This document shows positions 1 to 7,568 of a DNA stretch of 36,837 nucleotides, piece by piece. The DNA is from an uncultured Chthonomonas sp. (GTDB lineage: Bacteria > Armatimonadota > Chthonomonadetes > Chthonomonadales > Chthonomonadaceae). Every line of letters begins with the position of its first letter. Position 1 is the first letter of the stretch. The stretch spans positions 1-36,837 of the forward strand of contig CAIONQ010000049.1 in assembly GCA_903859705.1 (NCBI GenBank), given 5' to 3'. A model generated the notes under the pieces. That model saw only the letters and a list, made by a program, of their open reading frames with translations, did no database searches and had not been told where the DNA came from. A program made the position numbers and the translations under genes.

Positions 1-318
1 AGCTTACAACAGGCAAAACAACGTGATAGCTTCGCTGTCTTCGCCGTGCCAAACCAAAAGCTCCCGGTTAGCACAGCCTTGCATCCACCATGAGCCTCGA
101 TTCAGAAATGCATTTCGCGCTAAGGAAATGCAAAGCACGCGAAGAGATGCATCCAAGAGGGAAGTGGTACCGCTCAAGCTACCCAATGCGCAGGCACAGC
201 TTACAACAGGCAAAACAACGTGATAGCTTCGCTGTCTTCGCCGTGCCAAACCAAAAGCTCCCGGTTAGCACAACCTCGCATCCACCATGAGCCTCAATTC
301 AGAAATGCAATGTTTCGC
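1..318 (+). repeat. Direct repeat pair of a dispersed repeat family
   Basis: Bases 1-118 recur at 198-318 (offset 197) with only a few substitutions and a small indel near the 3' end. After the shared end, which finishes in a cagaaatgca...ttcgcgc motif, the two copies diverge. The first copy continues into a block at about 143-185 that contains a short KREVV-type reading frame, and then runs directly into the second copy. The unit probably extends left of the window. No transposase or other gene is visible. A related inverted copy lies at 36340-36461. Confidence 0.85.
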
Positions 319-386
319 GCAAGCAAGCGTAGCGCGGTAGATATTGCTTTTCAATAACATCATGTTATGCGTTGCGCGAAGAAATT
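300..386 (+). repeat. Dispersed repeat block, inverted partner at the right end of the window
   Basis: This block, containing the distinctive core gcgcaagcaagcgtagcgcg, is repeated in reverse complement at about 36377-36461 with high identity (a handful of differences over about 85 bp). It follows directly on the second copy of the 198-318 direct repeat. In the first repeat copy the block is replaced by a shorter unrelated segment (about 120-142), so the family is modular. I see no protein that it would encode. Confidence 0.8.
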
Positions 387-561
387 CAACCGGTCCCCTT
401 TAGCAGCCACACCATCTTACCGAAGCACAAACTCTCTACAGAATCTTTGCGTCCCTGCAGCTCTGCGTGCGATTAATTCCTCTCATCGCAAGGATGGAAC
501 CTTACGGGCACCACTACCAAATTTAACCTCACGACGAGGAGATATCACCTGCACAATTAAC
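387..561. other. Intergenic stretch without a recognisable gene
   Basis: Between the repeat block and the terminator of the gene at 640-1587 I find no reading frame with a plausible ribosome binding site or recognisable protein. Around 438-475 there is an internally repetitive motif (tttgcgtccctgc, tctgcgtgcg), probably degenerate repeat debris. Nothing else is supported. Confidence 0.5.
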
Positions 562-598
562 AATGCCGGGCAGATCTGGAGTTGATCTGCCCGGCATT
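562..598 (-). terminator. Hairpin terminator downstream of the 640-1587 gene
   Basis: A perfect 15-bp stem (562-576 paired with 584-598, AATGCCGGGCAGATC on the plus strand) encloses a 7-base loop, 42 bp beyond the stop codon of the minus-strand gene. In the minus direction it is followed by a weak T-rich run. The 3' ends of the stem are AT-rich, as in intrinsic terminators. It could also work in the plus direction. Confidence 0.7.
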
Positions 599-639
599 TC
601 CACTTTATGCAGTATGGGTAGTGTTACTTCCCTACCCGA

Positions 640-1587
640 TTAGTGCAGGAATTTGCCTTTTACATCCAGCACCTGGGAACCGCAGAGGTTGTTGCCCACT
701 ACTGCAAAGTTCTTGTAGGTCCACACCACCTTTTTATCGTGCGATATTTCGATGAGCTGCGGATTATCCGGACCAGCATGTGTGTTGCCAATTATGATGT
801 TGCCATTCGGCAGTGCCTGCAGCGATGTTACCCAGCAAAGATGTATGCCGGGAAGTTCATCCCGATCGATGCTCCAAACAATTTCGCCCGCTTTGTTCAC
901 TTCCAACACGCGGTTGTTGTTGCCACCTGCAATCAGGGTGTTGCCGTTCTTCAATCGCAACGCGCCAAAGGGCTCGGCGCCATGGCCATCGCCGCCGGGG
1001 GCGCGCTCGCGGCCTGCCAGATCGACTTTGTAAGACCACACTACGTTGCCGTTTTGATCGTACTCGCGAATCATGCCCCGGCCTTCGTGCCCGGCCAGGT
1101 AGTGGCCATTATCCAGCCTTCTTACTCGCCGGGTATCGCTGTGCACGGGCGGGGTATCGAACTTATAAGGGACTTCGTGGACAATTTTGTCCTCTTTATC
1201 CACTTCTATAATCCGAGAATTGCCCGTTTCCGAGATCATCGTGGTGCCATTTTTAAGCCGCTGAAAGGCGTGGATCTGCACATCGCCCGGGTTGGAGGCG
1301 ATTGGTTTGCTCTCGTGCTTCCACACAATCTCTTTTTTGGGGGTCATCTCTACAACAGTGGTAATGCTGTTCTGGATGAGCAGATTGCCATTTGGCAACA
1401 TCTGAATATCGTGAGATGTGAACGGCATATCCACCTGCCATTCGATCTCGCCTTTAGCATTAAGGATCATCACATGGCCATTGGCATGCGCCACCATGCG
1501 ATGCCCAACCGGCTCCTCTGCGCGAACAGCGGCTGCCAGCCCCAACGCCACTACAACCGTAAGAAATGTCCTGAAACTGTTTTTCAT
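640..1587 (-). CDS. Secreted beta-propeller-like (PQQ/arylsulfotransferase-type) protein
   Basis: A 315-residue protein with an N-terminal signal peptide (MKNSFRTFLTVVVALGLAAA...RAEE). The mature part is built from repeated units of the form NG(N)...I.E....G.IVW, for example LPNGNLLIQN, LKNGNTLIAG, LDNGHYLAGH and LPNGNIIIGN, each followed by a Trp-containing strand (IEWQV, IVWKH, VVWSY, IVWSI, VVWTY). This is typical of PQQ-like or arylsulfotransferase-type six- to eight-bladed propellers. Such proteins are usually exported and act as binding or enzymatic scaffolds; no catalytic residues can be assigned here. The ATG at 1587 was preferred over an upstream in-frame start at 1674 because it is preceded by a GAAAGG box and begins the signal peptide. 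It lies 142 bp downstream of the 1730-3346 gene on the same strand, with a hairpin terminator behind it. Confidence 0.8.
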   Translation of the reverse strand: MKNSFRTFLTVVVALGLAAAVRAEEPVGHRMVAHANGHVMILNAKGEIEWQVDMPFTSHDIQMLPNGNLLIQNSITTVVEMTPKKEIVWKHESKPIASNPGDVQIHAFQRLKNGTTMISETGNSRIIEVDKEDKIVHEVPYKFDTPPVHSDTRRVRRLDNGHYLAGHEGRGMIREYDQNGNVVWSYKVDLAGRERAPGGDGHGAEPFGALRLKNGNTLIAGGNNNRVLEVNKAGEIVWSIDRDELPGIHLCWVTSLQALPNGNIIIGNTHAGPDNPQLIEISHDKKVVWTYKNFAVVGNNLCGSQVLDVKGKFLH

Positions 1588-1700
1588 CCCGTGCCTTTCG
1601 GTAACGCGCTGTATGGAAACCCGATAAATAGGTGTTGTTGCAAGGGCAGCATGCGGTCTGTTTCCCGCCCACATGGCTGCTTCCCCCGCCGAGGTTGTTT

Positions 1701-1729
1701 GGTATACTCCCCCACAATACTAACACAAA
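1701..1729 (-). promoter_or_regulatory. Candidate promoter for the 640-1587 gene
   Basis: On the minus strand TTTGTG (1724-1729) and TATACC (1701-1706) are separated by 17 bp. This would give a 5' untranslated region of about 110 nt. Both boxes are imperfect, so this is tentative. Confidence 0.3.
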
Positions 1730-3346
1730 TTACTTTAGCTGCCCCACAAAGTACCGTGGGTTTAGCTCTTCTCCGGTGGCGTGGTGAAGCCATTGCTGCC
1801 ATGGGCGGGTGGCGCCAGGTTCAAATAGCTCTGCGCACATCCACTCCCCTACTTTTGCGCTGGAGACAAGCGCCTTTGCATCGCCGTTGAGCACGGTGTT
1901 CTGCAGGTAGTTAAGCAGTTGGGATGCCGCCATTTCACCTAACAGGTAGTTGTGGTAGTACACGGGCGCGGTGGCGATGTGGATTTTTGCAGCCCACATC
2001 CCTGGCTGTCTGTCTTCCGGAGGGCAACTTACCCCCTGGAAGCGCTGCGTTAACGACCACCATAATGCATCCAGATCCTGATCCGGGTTGGAATAGAGTT
2101 CACGCTCGAAGTAGCACATTACAAAGCACCAGCGCATAAACACCAGGAAGTAGGCCGTTAGCTCCCGCTGTGCGGCAGCGGCGATGCGCTCTGCCTCGGC
2201 AGGGTCGGCGCCTGCCCAGGCTGCAAGCCAGTTTGCACTTTTGGTAAACCGGCCCATCAGCAGAGCAATCGCTTCGGTGGTGAGGGTGTGTGCCGGGCCT
2301 CGCAGCAGATAGGGCAGGTTGTGATCTGTAAACTTATCGTAAACTGCGTGCCCGTATTCGTGCAGCAGGGTGCTCATCCAGCGCTCATCCGAGCGCAGGT
2401 TGCACAGCACGCGCACATCGCCAAGCCTATCGGCATCCAGGCAGAATGCATGCTGGCACTTGCCTTCGCGCTCATACAGGTCTGCCTTTGTAAGCAAATC
2501 CTCTATCGGCATGCCAATAGCGGCAAAGAAGCCTGCGGAAATGGGCTCCAGCTCTTTACCTTCAAAAAACCGATCGAGATTAGCTTCGCCAGATCCCGGC
2601 TCCTGAAAGAAGCGGTTGGCATGATGCCATGGCTGAACGGGTTGCTGTGCCGAAAGTCCGAAGCGGGTGCGCAGGCTGGCCTCAAGGCCCGCCCTGTAGT
2701 TGTTCCAAACATCCGTGCACTCTGCCTCAAGCCGCTCCAGCAGGCCAAACAGTGTTTCACAATCCTGCTCTTGCAGGGTTAGTGACATTTGATAGTAGTC
2801 TGCAAACCCCAGCTTCTTTGCCTCGCGGTTTCTAAGGCGAACCAGCTCAATAACGCTTTCTGCGGTATTGCAGCCTATCTGTTTAGAGGCAAGCCAAACT
2901 GCTTTTCGCGTATCAGAATCTAAAGATTCCAAAAGCACATCGTCAATCTCGTTATCGGATAGTAGCTTCTGTCCATCGGCATCAGAAGGATCGATTGGCC
3001 TGAAAGAGTTGAACTTCTCGGCTATAGAAACCTCAAGCGTAACAATTTCATCGATTGCCTCTGCAGACATCTGGCTGCCCGCATACTCCAGCAGCAGAAG
3101 TTCGTGCTGCCGGCGCAGCAAAGGATCAGAAATCTGTGCAGCATCAATGCTCTTTAACAGCGCGTACTCATCCGGGTTGGCATAAATCATTGCGATGCGC
3201 TTGTTCAGCTCTTCAGATAGGTTCTGTGCCTCTTCAGAGCTTGTTGTTTGCAGATCCCATTCTGCAAGCGCTGCCTCGCGGTTAAGCGGTTCAATAAGCG
3301 AAGTATGCGCGTGTATAAACTCTGAAAGCACCTGTTCCGTAGTCAT
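1730..3346 (-). CDS. M3/M2-like zinc metallopeptidase (HEXXH)
   Basis: A 538-residue protein of the gluzincin peptidase type. The zinc-binding HEYGH motif is at about residues 329-333, followed 25 residues later by Glu in TLTTEAIALLMG (about 358) as the expected third ligand. The rest is alpha-helical, as in the M3 oligopeptidase and M2 angiotensin-converting-enzyme folds, and the length fits this clan. No signal peptide is seen, so it is probably a cytoplasmic oligopeptidase that degrades short peptides. The ATG at 3346 is preferred over one 12 codons upstream because a GGGGAG box sits 6 bases before it. It is divergent from the DUF5693-csaB operon. I am confident of the metallopeptidase clan, less so of the choice between M3 and M2. 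Confidence 0.85.
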   Translation of the reverse strand: MTTEQVLSEFIHAHTSLIEPLNREAALAEWDLQTTSSEEAQNLSEELNKRIAMIYANPDEYALLKSIDAAQISDPLLRRQHELLLLEYAGSQMSAEAIDEIVTLEVSIAEKFNSFRPIDPSDADGQKLLSDNEIDDVLLESLDSDTRKAVWLASKQIGCNTAESVIELVRLRNREAKKLGFADYYQMSLTLQEQDCETLFGLLERLEAECTDVWNNYRAGLEASLRTRFGLSAQQPVQPWHHANRFFQEPGSGEANLDRFFEGKELEPISAGFFAAIGMPIEDLLTKADLYEREGKCQHAFCLDADRLGDVRVLCNLRSDERWMSTLLHEYGHAVYDKFTDHNLPYLLRGPAHTLTTEAIALLMGRFTKSANWLAAWAGADPAEAERIAAAAQRELTAYFLVFMRWCFVMCYFERELYSNPDQDLDALWWSLTQRFQGVSCPPEDRQPGMWAAKIHIATAPVYYHNYLLGEMAASQLLNYLQNTVLNGDAKALVSSAKVGEWMCAELFEPGATRPWQQWLHHATGEELNPRYFVGQLK

Positions 3347-3530
3347 CTTATCTCCCCGGGGTTGCCTGCTTGGTGGCCACAATTATTAATATGCGAGTAT
3401 TGTACAACCTTTAGCATTGGGGCACAAATAACCGGGCGAAAACCTGCCTTTGTGCAGCCAAGAAATGCCGATTCTACCGGTTGTAGAGCGCAGTGGCGCG
3501 GCAATACCCGGGCTTAACGCGGCATCAACG

Positions 3531-3560
3531 TTGAGTATCCGGCCCTTTTCGTGATACAAT
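3531..3560 (+). promoter_or_regulatory. Candidate sigma-70-type promoter of the DUF5693-csaB operon
   Basis: TTGAGT (3531-3536) and TACAAT (3555-3560) are separated by 18 bp. The predicted transcription start near 3567 leaves a leader of about 46 nt before the preferred ATG at 3613. It lies in the 266-bp divergent region (3347-3612), in which I see no other element. Confidence 0.5.
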
Positions 3561-3612
3561 CGCCCGGGGATTCGTGCAGAATCCAATGATTTTGAACAAG
3601 TTCAGGAACTCA

Positions 3613-5673
3613 ATGTCTATGTCTTCCCGTAAGCCGCGCGCTCTTGTGCTCGCACTCATCGCGCTTGGTACCCTCGCAGGATTGCTTGCAGCGCGCTATC
3701 GCCTTCATGTAGAAACCTCTAATAAGAGGGTGGAGATTGCGCTGGAGTGGGATGAAGTATCCCGGCTGGCACAGTTTACCCACCGCCCTGTGCAGGATGT
3801 GCTGCAGCAGTTTAAGCTGGCGAATGTTACCAGCCTGGTAATTCAGGAAGATACCTTCACCACTCTGGAGCAAACCGGCCAGGTGCGCCCGGTTCATGCT
3901 GTGCGCCCGGTTGGTGCAGGTGGCACAGAGATCCATGGAGTTGAGCCAGCGCTGTTTGAGAGAATTCGGCAGCAGCTTACGCTGAGGGGCATATATAAAG
4001 GAGAGCAAGCAGAATCTGCTGGTCCATTTACGCATATTGTTGCCGCCGCCGACCCGCAAGCACCCGCCGACGCTGTGCCCGCAGCCATGACCATCGGCAT
4101 TGATTACTCCAGTTTGCGCACCGTTGGAATTGGCCTGCCCGTGGAGGCCATGAAGGCGGCATCCCGCGCACGGCTGCAGGTGGGGGGCCGCATCGGCAAC
4201 TATCCGGGCGCAACCCTGGCCAGCGCCCGCGCCGTGCTAACCGATCTGGCAAATCAGGGCGTGGGCATAGTTATATTTAATGGAGAAGAGGTTCTTGGCT
4301 ACCGGGACATGGAGAAAGAGGTAGCGGAACTGTTCAAGGAGGGTGCCCTGCCGGTACGATCTGCCGGGCGTGAGCGCAACGGAGTTGCCGCCAGCCTGGC
4401 CTACGGCGCCGTTGAGTTTGGCAAACAGAAGGGCGATGAGAAGCTATCGGCCAAGCTGCATGGCGATGTGATACGCGTACATAGCATTCAAACCGGCGAA
4501 ATGGGCCAGTTGGATGAAGTAGAAGCGGTAGATCGCTTTGCCAAAGCTGCGAGGGAGCGCAACATTCGCTTCTGCTACGTGCGCCTGTTCACGTTTGCGG
4601 GCGACGATCCTGTTGCAGACAATGTAAAGTTCTTAAACGCTATTGCCAGGGCAATTCATAAGGGCTCGACACTTACCGGCGGTGGGCTGCAGTTTGGCCC
4701 GGCTCGCCGCCTTTCCGAAACACATACACCCAAATTGCTGCTGCCGTTAATAGGGCTTGGCATAGCAGGTGGCTTTGTGTGGATGATGGCCCTTTTGATG
4801 CCCCTATCCGATAGCCGCCAGACCACCATTATCGCAGCATCCGCACTGATATTTGCCGGACTGGGGCTGGCAGGCGATTTCGGCCCGAAATTGCTTGCGC
4901 TGGCAGCGGGCATCATATTCCCGGCGGCTGCCTGTTTGTACACATTCCCGCTGGCTCCCAGCAATGATCCCGAGAAGCCCGTTAAGCCTCGCGATATTGT
5001 AAAAACCGCCATGCGCCTCATTGCAACTGCAAGTGGTATTACCGCGCTGGGCATCGTTGCGGTAATTGGCCTACTGGCGCAACGCCCATACATGGTGCAC
5101 ATCAGCCAGTTTATGGGCATCAAAGCCCAGCACGCAGTGCCGCTGTTTCTGGTAGCTTTCGCCGCCCTTACAGGTGGCGTGGCAGGTTCTGGCGAGCGGC
5201 TGGCCCGCTATCGGCAACGCGCTAAAGAGAACGTTCGCTCGGCATTTGCTCAGAATGCCCGATACGGCACACTGATTTTTGGGCTAATAGTGCTTGCTGG
5301 CCTGATGCTGGTAATTGCCAGAACGGGCAATGATGCTGGCGTTGGCGTATCTGGCTTCGAGCTGAAAACACGCGCCATTCTGGATAGAATACTGCCAGTG
5401 CGACCACGCACCAAAGAGTTCCTGGTTGGCCACCCGGCGTTTATTCTGGGGCTTTGCTGGTGGATGCGGGGCCGTAAGAAGATTGCTGTGCCTGCCATTG
5501 TTATTGGCAGCCTGGGGCAGGTATCTCTGTTAAACACGTTCTGCCACATCCATACCCCGCTCATCATCTCGGCATGGCGCGATGTCATAGGGCTGTTTAT
5601 TGGCGCAGGCATCGGAGCGGCGGTTTACCTGGTGCTGGAGAAGTTGTTGCCCGCTCCGGAGAGCGCGGAGTGA
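3613..5673 (+). CDS. DUF5693-family membrane protein
   Basis: A 686-residue protein with one N-terminal membrane anchor (about residues 9-28). A large extracytoplasmic domain of about 330 residues follows; it contains Val/Ile-rich strands and sequences such as VSRLAQFT and VTSLVIQEDTF. The C-terminal half holds about seven or eight hydrophobic segments. This layout and the pairing with csaB match the DUF5693 family, which is commonly encoded beside csaB in envelope-polymer clusters; its biochemical role is not established. The ATG at 3613 is chosen because AGGAA precedes it; the ATG at 3619 is an equally good alternative. Its stop codon overlaps the csaB start (GTGA), which suggests translational coupling and joint function in cell-wall polymer modification. 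Confidence 0.8.
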   Translation: MSMSSRKPRALVLALIALGTLAGLLAARYRLHVETSNKRVEIALEWDEVSRLAQFTHRPVQDVLQQFKLANVTSLVIQEDTFTTLEQTGQVRPVHAVRPVGAGGTEIHGVEPALFERIRQQLTLRGIYKGEQAESAGPFTHIVAAADPQAPADAVPAAMTIGIDYSSLRTVGIGLPVEAMKAASRARLQVGGRIGNYPGATLASARAVLTDLANQGVGIVIFNGEEVLGYRDMEKEVAELFKEGALPVRSAGRERNGVAASLAYGAVEFGKQKGDEKLSAKLHGDVIRVHSIQTGEMGQLDEVEAVDRFAKAARERNIRFCYVRLFTFAGDDPVADNVKFLNAIARAIHKGSTLTGGGLQFGPARRLSETHTPKLLLPLIGLGIAGGFVWMMALLMPLSDSRQTTIIAASALIFAGLGLAGDFGPKLLALAAGIIFPAAACLYTFPLAPSNDPEKPVKPRDIVKTAMRLIATASGITALGIVAVIGLLAQRPYMVHISQFMGIKAQHAVPLFLVAFAALTGGVAGSGERLARYRQRAKENVRSAFAQNARYGTLIFGLIVLAGLMLVIARTGNDAGVGVSGFELKTRAILDRILPVRPRTKEFLVGHPAFILGLCWWMRGRKKIAVPAIVIGSLGQVSLLNTFCHIHTPLIISAWRDVIGLFIGAGIGAAVYLVLEKLLPAPESAE

Positions 5674-6782
5674 GCTTAAGAACCCTACCGAGGATTGCAA
5701 TATCTGGCTATTATGGCTGCGGAAACTCTGGCGATGAAGCAGTGCTGATGGGTATTCGGGATGCCTTCCGACGCACAGCTACCAATAGGGTGGTTCTTAC
5801 TGCCCTATCCCAGAACCCGGATGAAACCACTCGGCTGCACGGCATTGATTCGGCTTTCAGAATGGATATCCCCACTCTAAAGCGCGAAATATCCGGCTCT
5901 CAGCTGTTAATTTCCGGCGGAGGCAGCCTGCTTCAGGATACTACCAGCCTTAAATCGCTGCTGTACTACCTGTATGTAATGCGCGTTGCGGCGACCTACA
6001 AAGTGCCGTTTATGGTGTATGCACAGGGTATTGGCCCGCTGCGCAGGCCAATATCTCGCAAACTGGTTGTGGCCATGTTAAAGCGCGCTGCCGCCATAAC
6101 CGTGCGGGATAACGAATCTAAGCTGTTGCTGGAATCAATCGGTGTTATAAGCCCGCCGATTGAGGTGACTGCAGACCCGGCATTTGCATTAACGGCTGCT
6201 CCCATCAGCGATATATCAGCAGTATTTGCCGCAGCTGGTGTGGGCCTGGATAGCCAGCCTATTGGGGTGGCTCTTCGGCCGTGGGGCGATGCGGCAAAGG
6301 CCCCCATAGAGCGCTATGCGGCACTGATTGCGGAGTTGCAAAAGCAAACCGGGCAGCCGGTGGTTATGCTGCCCATGCATCACCCGGATGATGTGGATTT
6401 TTCCAATAGAGTTGCCGCCGTGTGCAGCAATAAGCCTGCCATCCTGAGCACGCACATGCCGCCCGATGCCGTGCTGGCAACTGTATCCACATTTAAGGCC
6501 GTGGTGGCGCTGCGTTTGCATGCCCTGATATTTGCCGCACGCTGCGGCGTGCCTGCCGTGGCACTGGCTTACGACCCGAAGGTTACTTCCTTAATGCAGA
6601 GCCTGGGGGCCGAGCAGAACTTACTGGATTGGCGTGATTTCGATCCTGCTGAAGCAGCCGCGCTGGTGGTTAAAGCAATAGAATCGAACAAAAATACCAA
6701 TAGCGCCTCCACAATGGCTGCAGAGCGCGAAGCACTTGCACTGAGAAATAGTGAGATTGCACTGAGTATTGCTGGCCGGTGA
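5670..6782 (+). CDS. csaB: Polysaccharide pyruvyl transferase CsaB
   Basis: A 370-residue protein of the polysaccharide pyruvyl transferase family. The N-terminal signature ISGYYGCGNSGDEAVL is characteristic of CsaB. The C-terminal RLHALIFAARCGVPAVALAYDPKV region carries the conserved Arg/His pair of the active site. The enzyme transfers a pyruvyl group from phosphoenolpyruvate to a wall polysaccharide as a ketal; in Gram-positives this creates the anchor for SLH-domain S-layer proteins. The start is a GTG whose last bases overlap the TGA of the DUF5693 gene, with GGAG boxes just upstream. The 3' end forms a hairpin with the stop codon in its loop (6774-6794), shared with the convergent EamA gene. 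Confidence 0.92.
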   Translation: MSLRTLPRIAISGYYGCGNSGDEAVLMGIRDAFRRTATNRVVLTALSQNPDETTRLHGIDSAFRMDIPTLKREISGSQLLISGGGSLLQDTTSLKSLLYYLYVMRVAATYKVPFMVYAQGIGPLRRPISRKLVVAMLKRAAAITVRDNESKLLLESIGVISPPIEVTADPAFALTAAPISDISAVFAAAGVGLDSQPIGVALRPWGDAAKAPIERYAALIAELQKQTGQPVVMLPMHHPDDVDFSNRVAAVCSNKPAILSTHMPPDAVLATVSTFKAVVALRLHALIFAARCGVPAVALAYDPKVTSLMQSLGAEQNLLDWRDFDPAEAAALVVKAIESNKNTNSASTMAAEREALALRNSEIALSIAGR

Positions 6783-6794
6783 ACATTACCGGCC
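6774..6794. terminator. Hairpin between convergent csaB and EamA genes, enclosing both stop codons
   Basis: GGCCGGT (6774-6780) pairs perfectly with ACCGGCC (6788-6794) around the 7-base loop gaacatt. The csaB stop (6780-6782) and the EamA stop (6786-6788) both fall at the loop. There is no U-tract on either side, so whether it terminates transcription or stabilises the mRNA ends is open. Confidence 0.5.
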
Positions 6795-7238
6795 CACAGC
6801 GCGCCGTATGCTCTCTTGCACGGAAGGCAGTGTCAGCATGGCTCCGGTGAGGATCATTGCTGCACCCAGCCATGTGAGTTTTGAAACCTTCTCGTGAAGA
6901 AATGTTACTCCCAGCAGCATAGCAACGATAAAGCTGAGTTTATCGATGGGTGCCACGTGTGAAATTGGCCCGGCCTTTAGGGCTGCAAAGTAGCACAGCC
7001 AGGATAGCCCGGTAGCCATCCCGGATAGAACTAAGAAGGTCCAGTTCTTACTCGATAGCGTGCCTATATTCTTAAGTTGCCCCTGTGCCAGCACAATGCC
7101 AAAAGCAAATACCAGTATAACGCCTGTGCGTACAAAGGTGGCAAGGTTTGAGTTAACATTGGCGGTGCCCAGTTTTGCCAGCACGGCCGTTAGCCCTGCA
7201 AACAGCGCTGAAAGCAGCGCAAAAGCCGTCCAGTTCAT
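6786..7238 (-). CDS. Half-size EamA/DMT-family transporter
   Basis: A 150-residue protein with five hydrophobic segments and a single EamA domain (N-terminal WTAFALLSALFAGLTAVLAK, C-terminal FLHEKVSKLTWLGAAMILTGAMLT). Full-length drug/metabolite transporters have two such domains; single-domain members are known and are thought to function as dimers in the inner membrane. The substrate cannot be predicted. A purine-rich AAAGGGGG lies about 12 bases before the ATG. It is convergent with csaB, only 3 bp apart, and divergent from the outer-membrane protein gene. Confidence 0.85.
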   Translation of the reverse strand: MNWTAFALLSALFAGLTAVLAKLGTANVNSNLATFVRTGVILVFAFGIVLAQGQLKNIGTLSSKNWTFLVLSGMATGLSWLCYFAALKAGPISHVAPIDKLSFIVAMLLGVTFLHEKVSKLTWLGAAMILTGAMLTLPSVQESIRRAVGR

Positions 7239-7568
7239 AATGAGCGAGGCCCCCTTTCAGCCCCATTGGTGTTGGCACAAATGTGCCGTTCAGAATCTTC
7301 TGCTGTAAGTTGCTCCTACGCATGCACCACTTCCTGCATTTGCAGGGGCCAATTAGGGGTTAAGGGAGCGCTGAATCGTGTCTCAGTGAGAAGGATTTCA
7401 CATGCCCTTTGGCGGAAAAAGCAGTGTGGTATACTGGAAATGTCAGGTGGGCGCATGCGTGCATCGCACCGTCACCCTGTTGCCCCCCGCTCACTTCCGT
7501 GTCAGTCACAGCCTGGCTGTTTCTGTATCTATGCCAAGGCTCTGGCCATTTCGTTGACGGTGGAGTTT
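7239..7568. other. Divergent intergenic region of 330 bp
   Basis: No gene is evident. It contains a small palindrome (CCTGC...GCAGG, about 7334-7347) and a candidate promoter at 7408-7435. An open reading frame runs through it in frame with the downstream gene, but it lacks a good start signal and does not read like a protein. Confidence 0.5.
7408..7435 (+). promoter_or_regulatory. Candidate promoter for the outer-membrane protein gene
   Basis: A good -10 box TATACT (7430-7435) with a weak -35 (TTTGGC, 7408-7413) and a 16-bp spacer. The implied leader to the ATG at 7569 is about 127 nt. The -10 is better than the -35, so this is only tentative. Confidence 0.35.

Noticed and set aside
1-318. 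CRISPR array
   Set aside because: Only two copies, a period of 197 bp, and a repeat longer than 100 bp; no short regular repeats or cas genes.
643-1890. Long plus-strand frame of 415 codons
   Set aside because: It is the antisense shadow of the propeller gene and the end of the metallopeptidase gene; its product is Cys/Arg/His-rich without any family likeness, while the minus-strand products are clearly protein-like.
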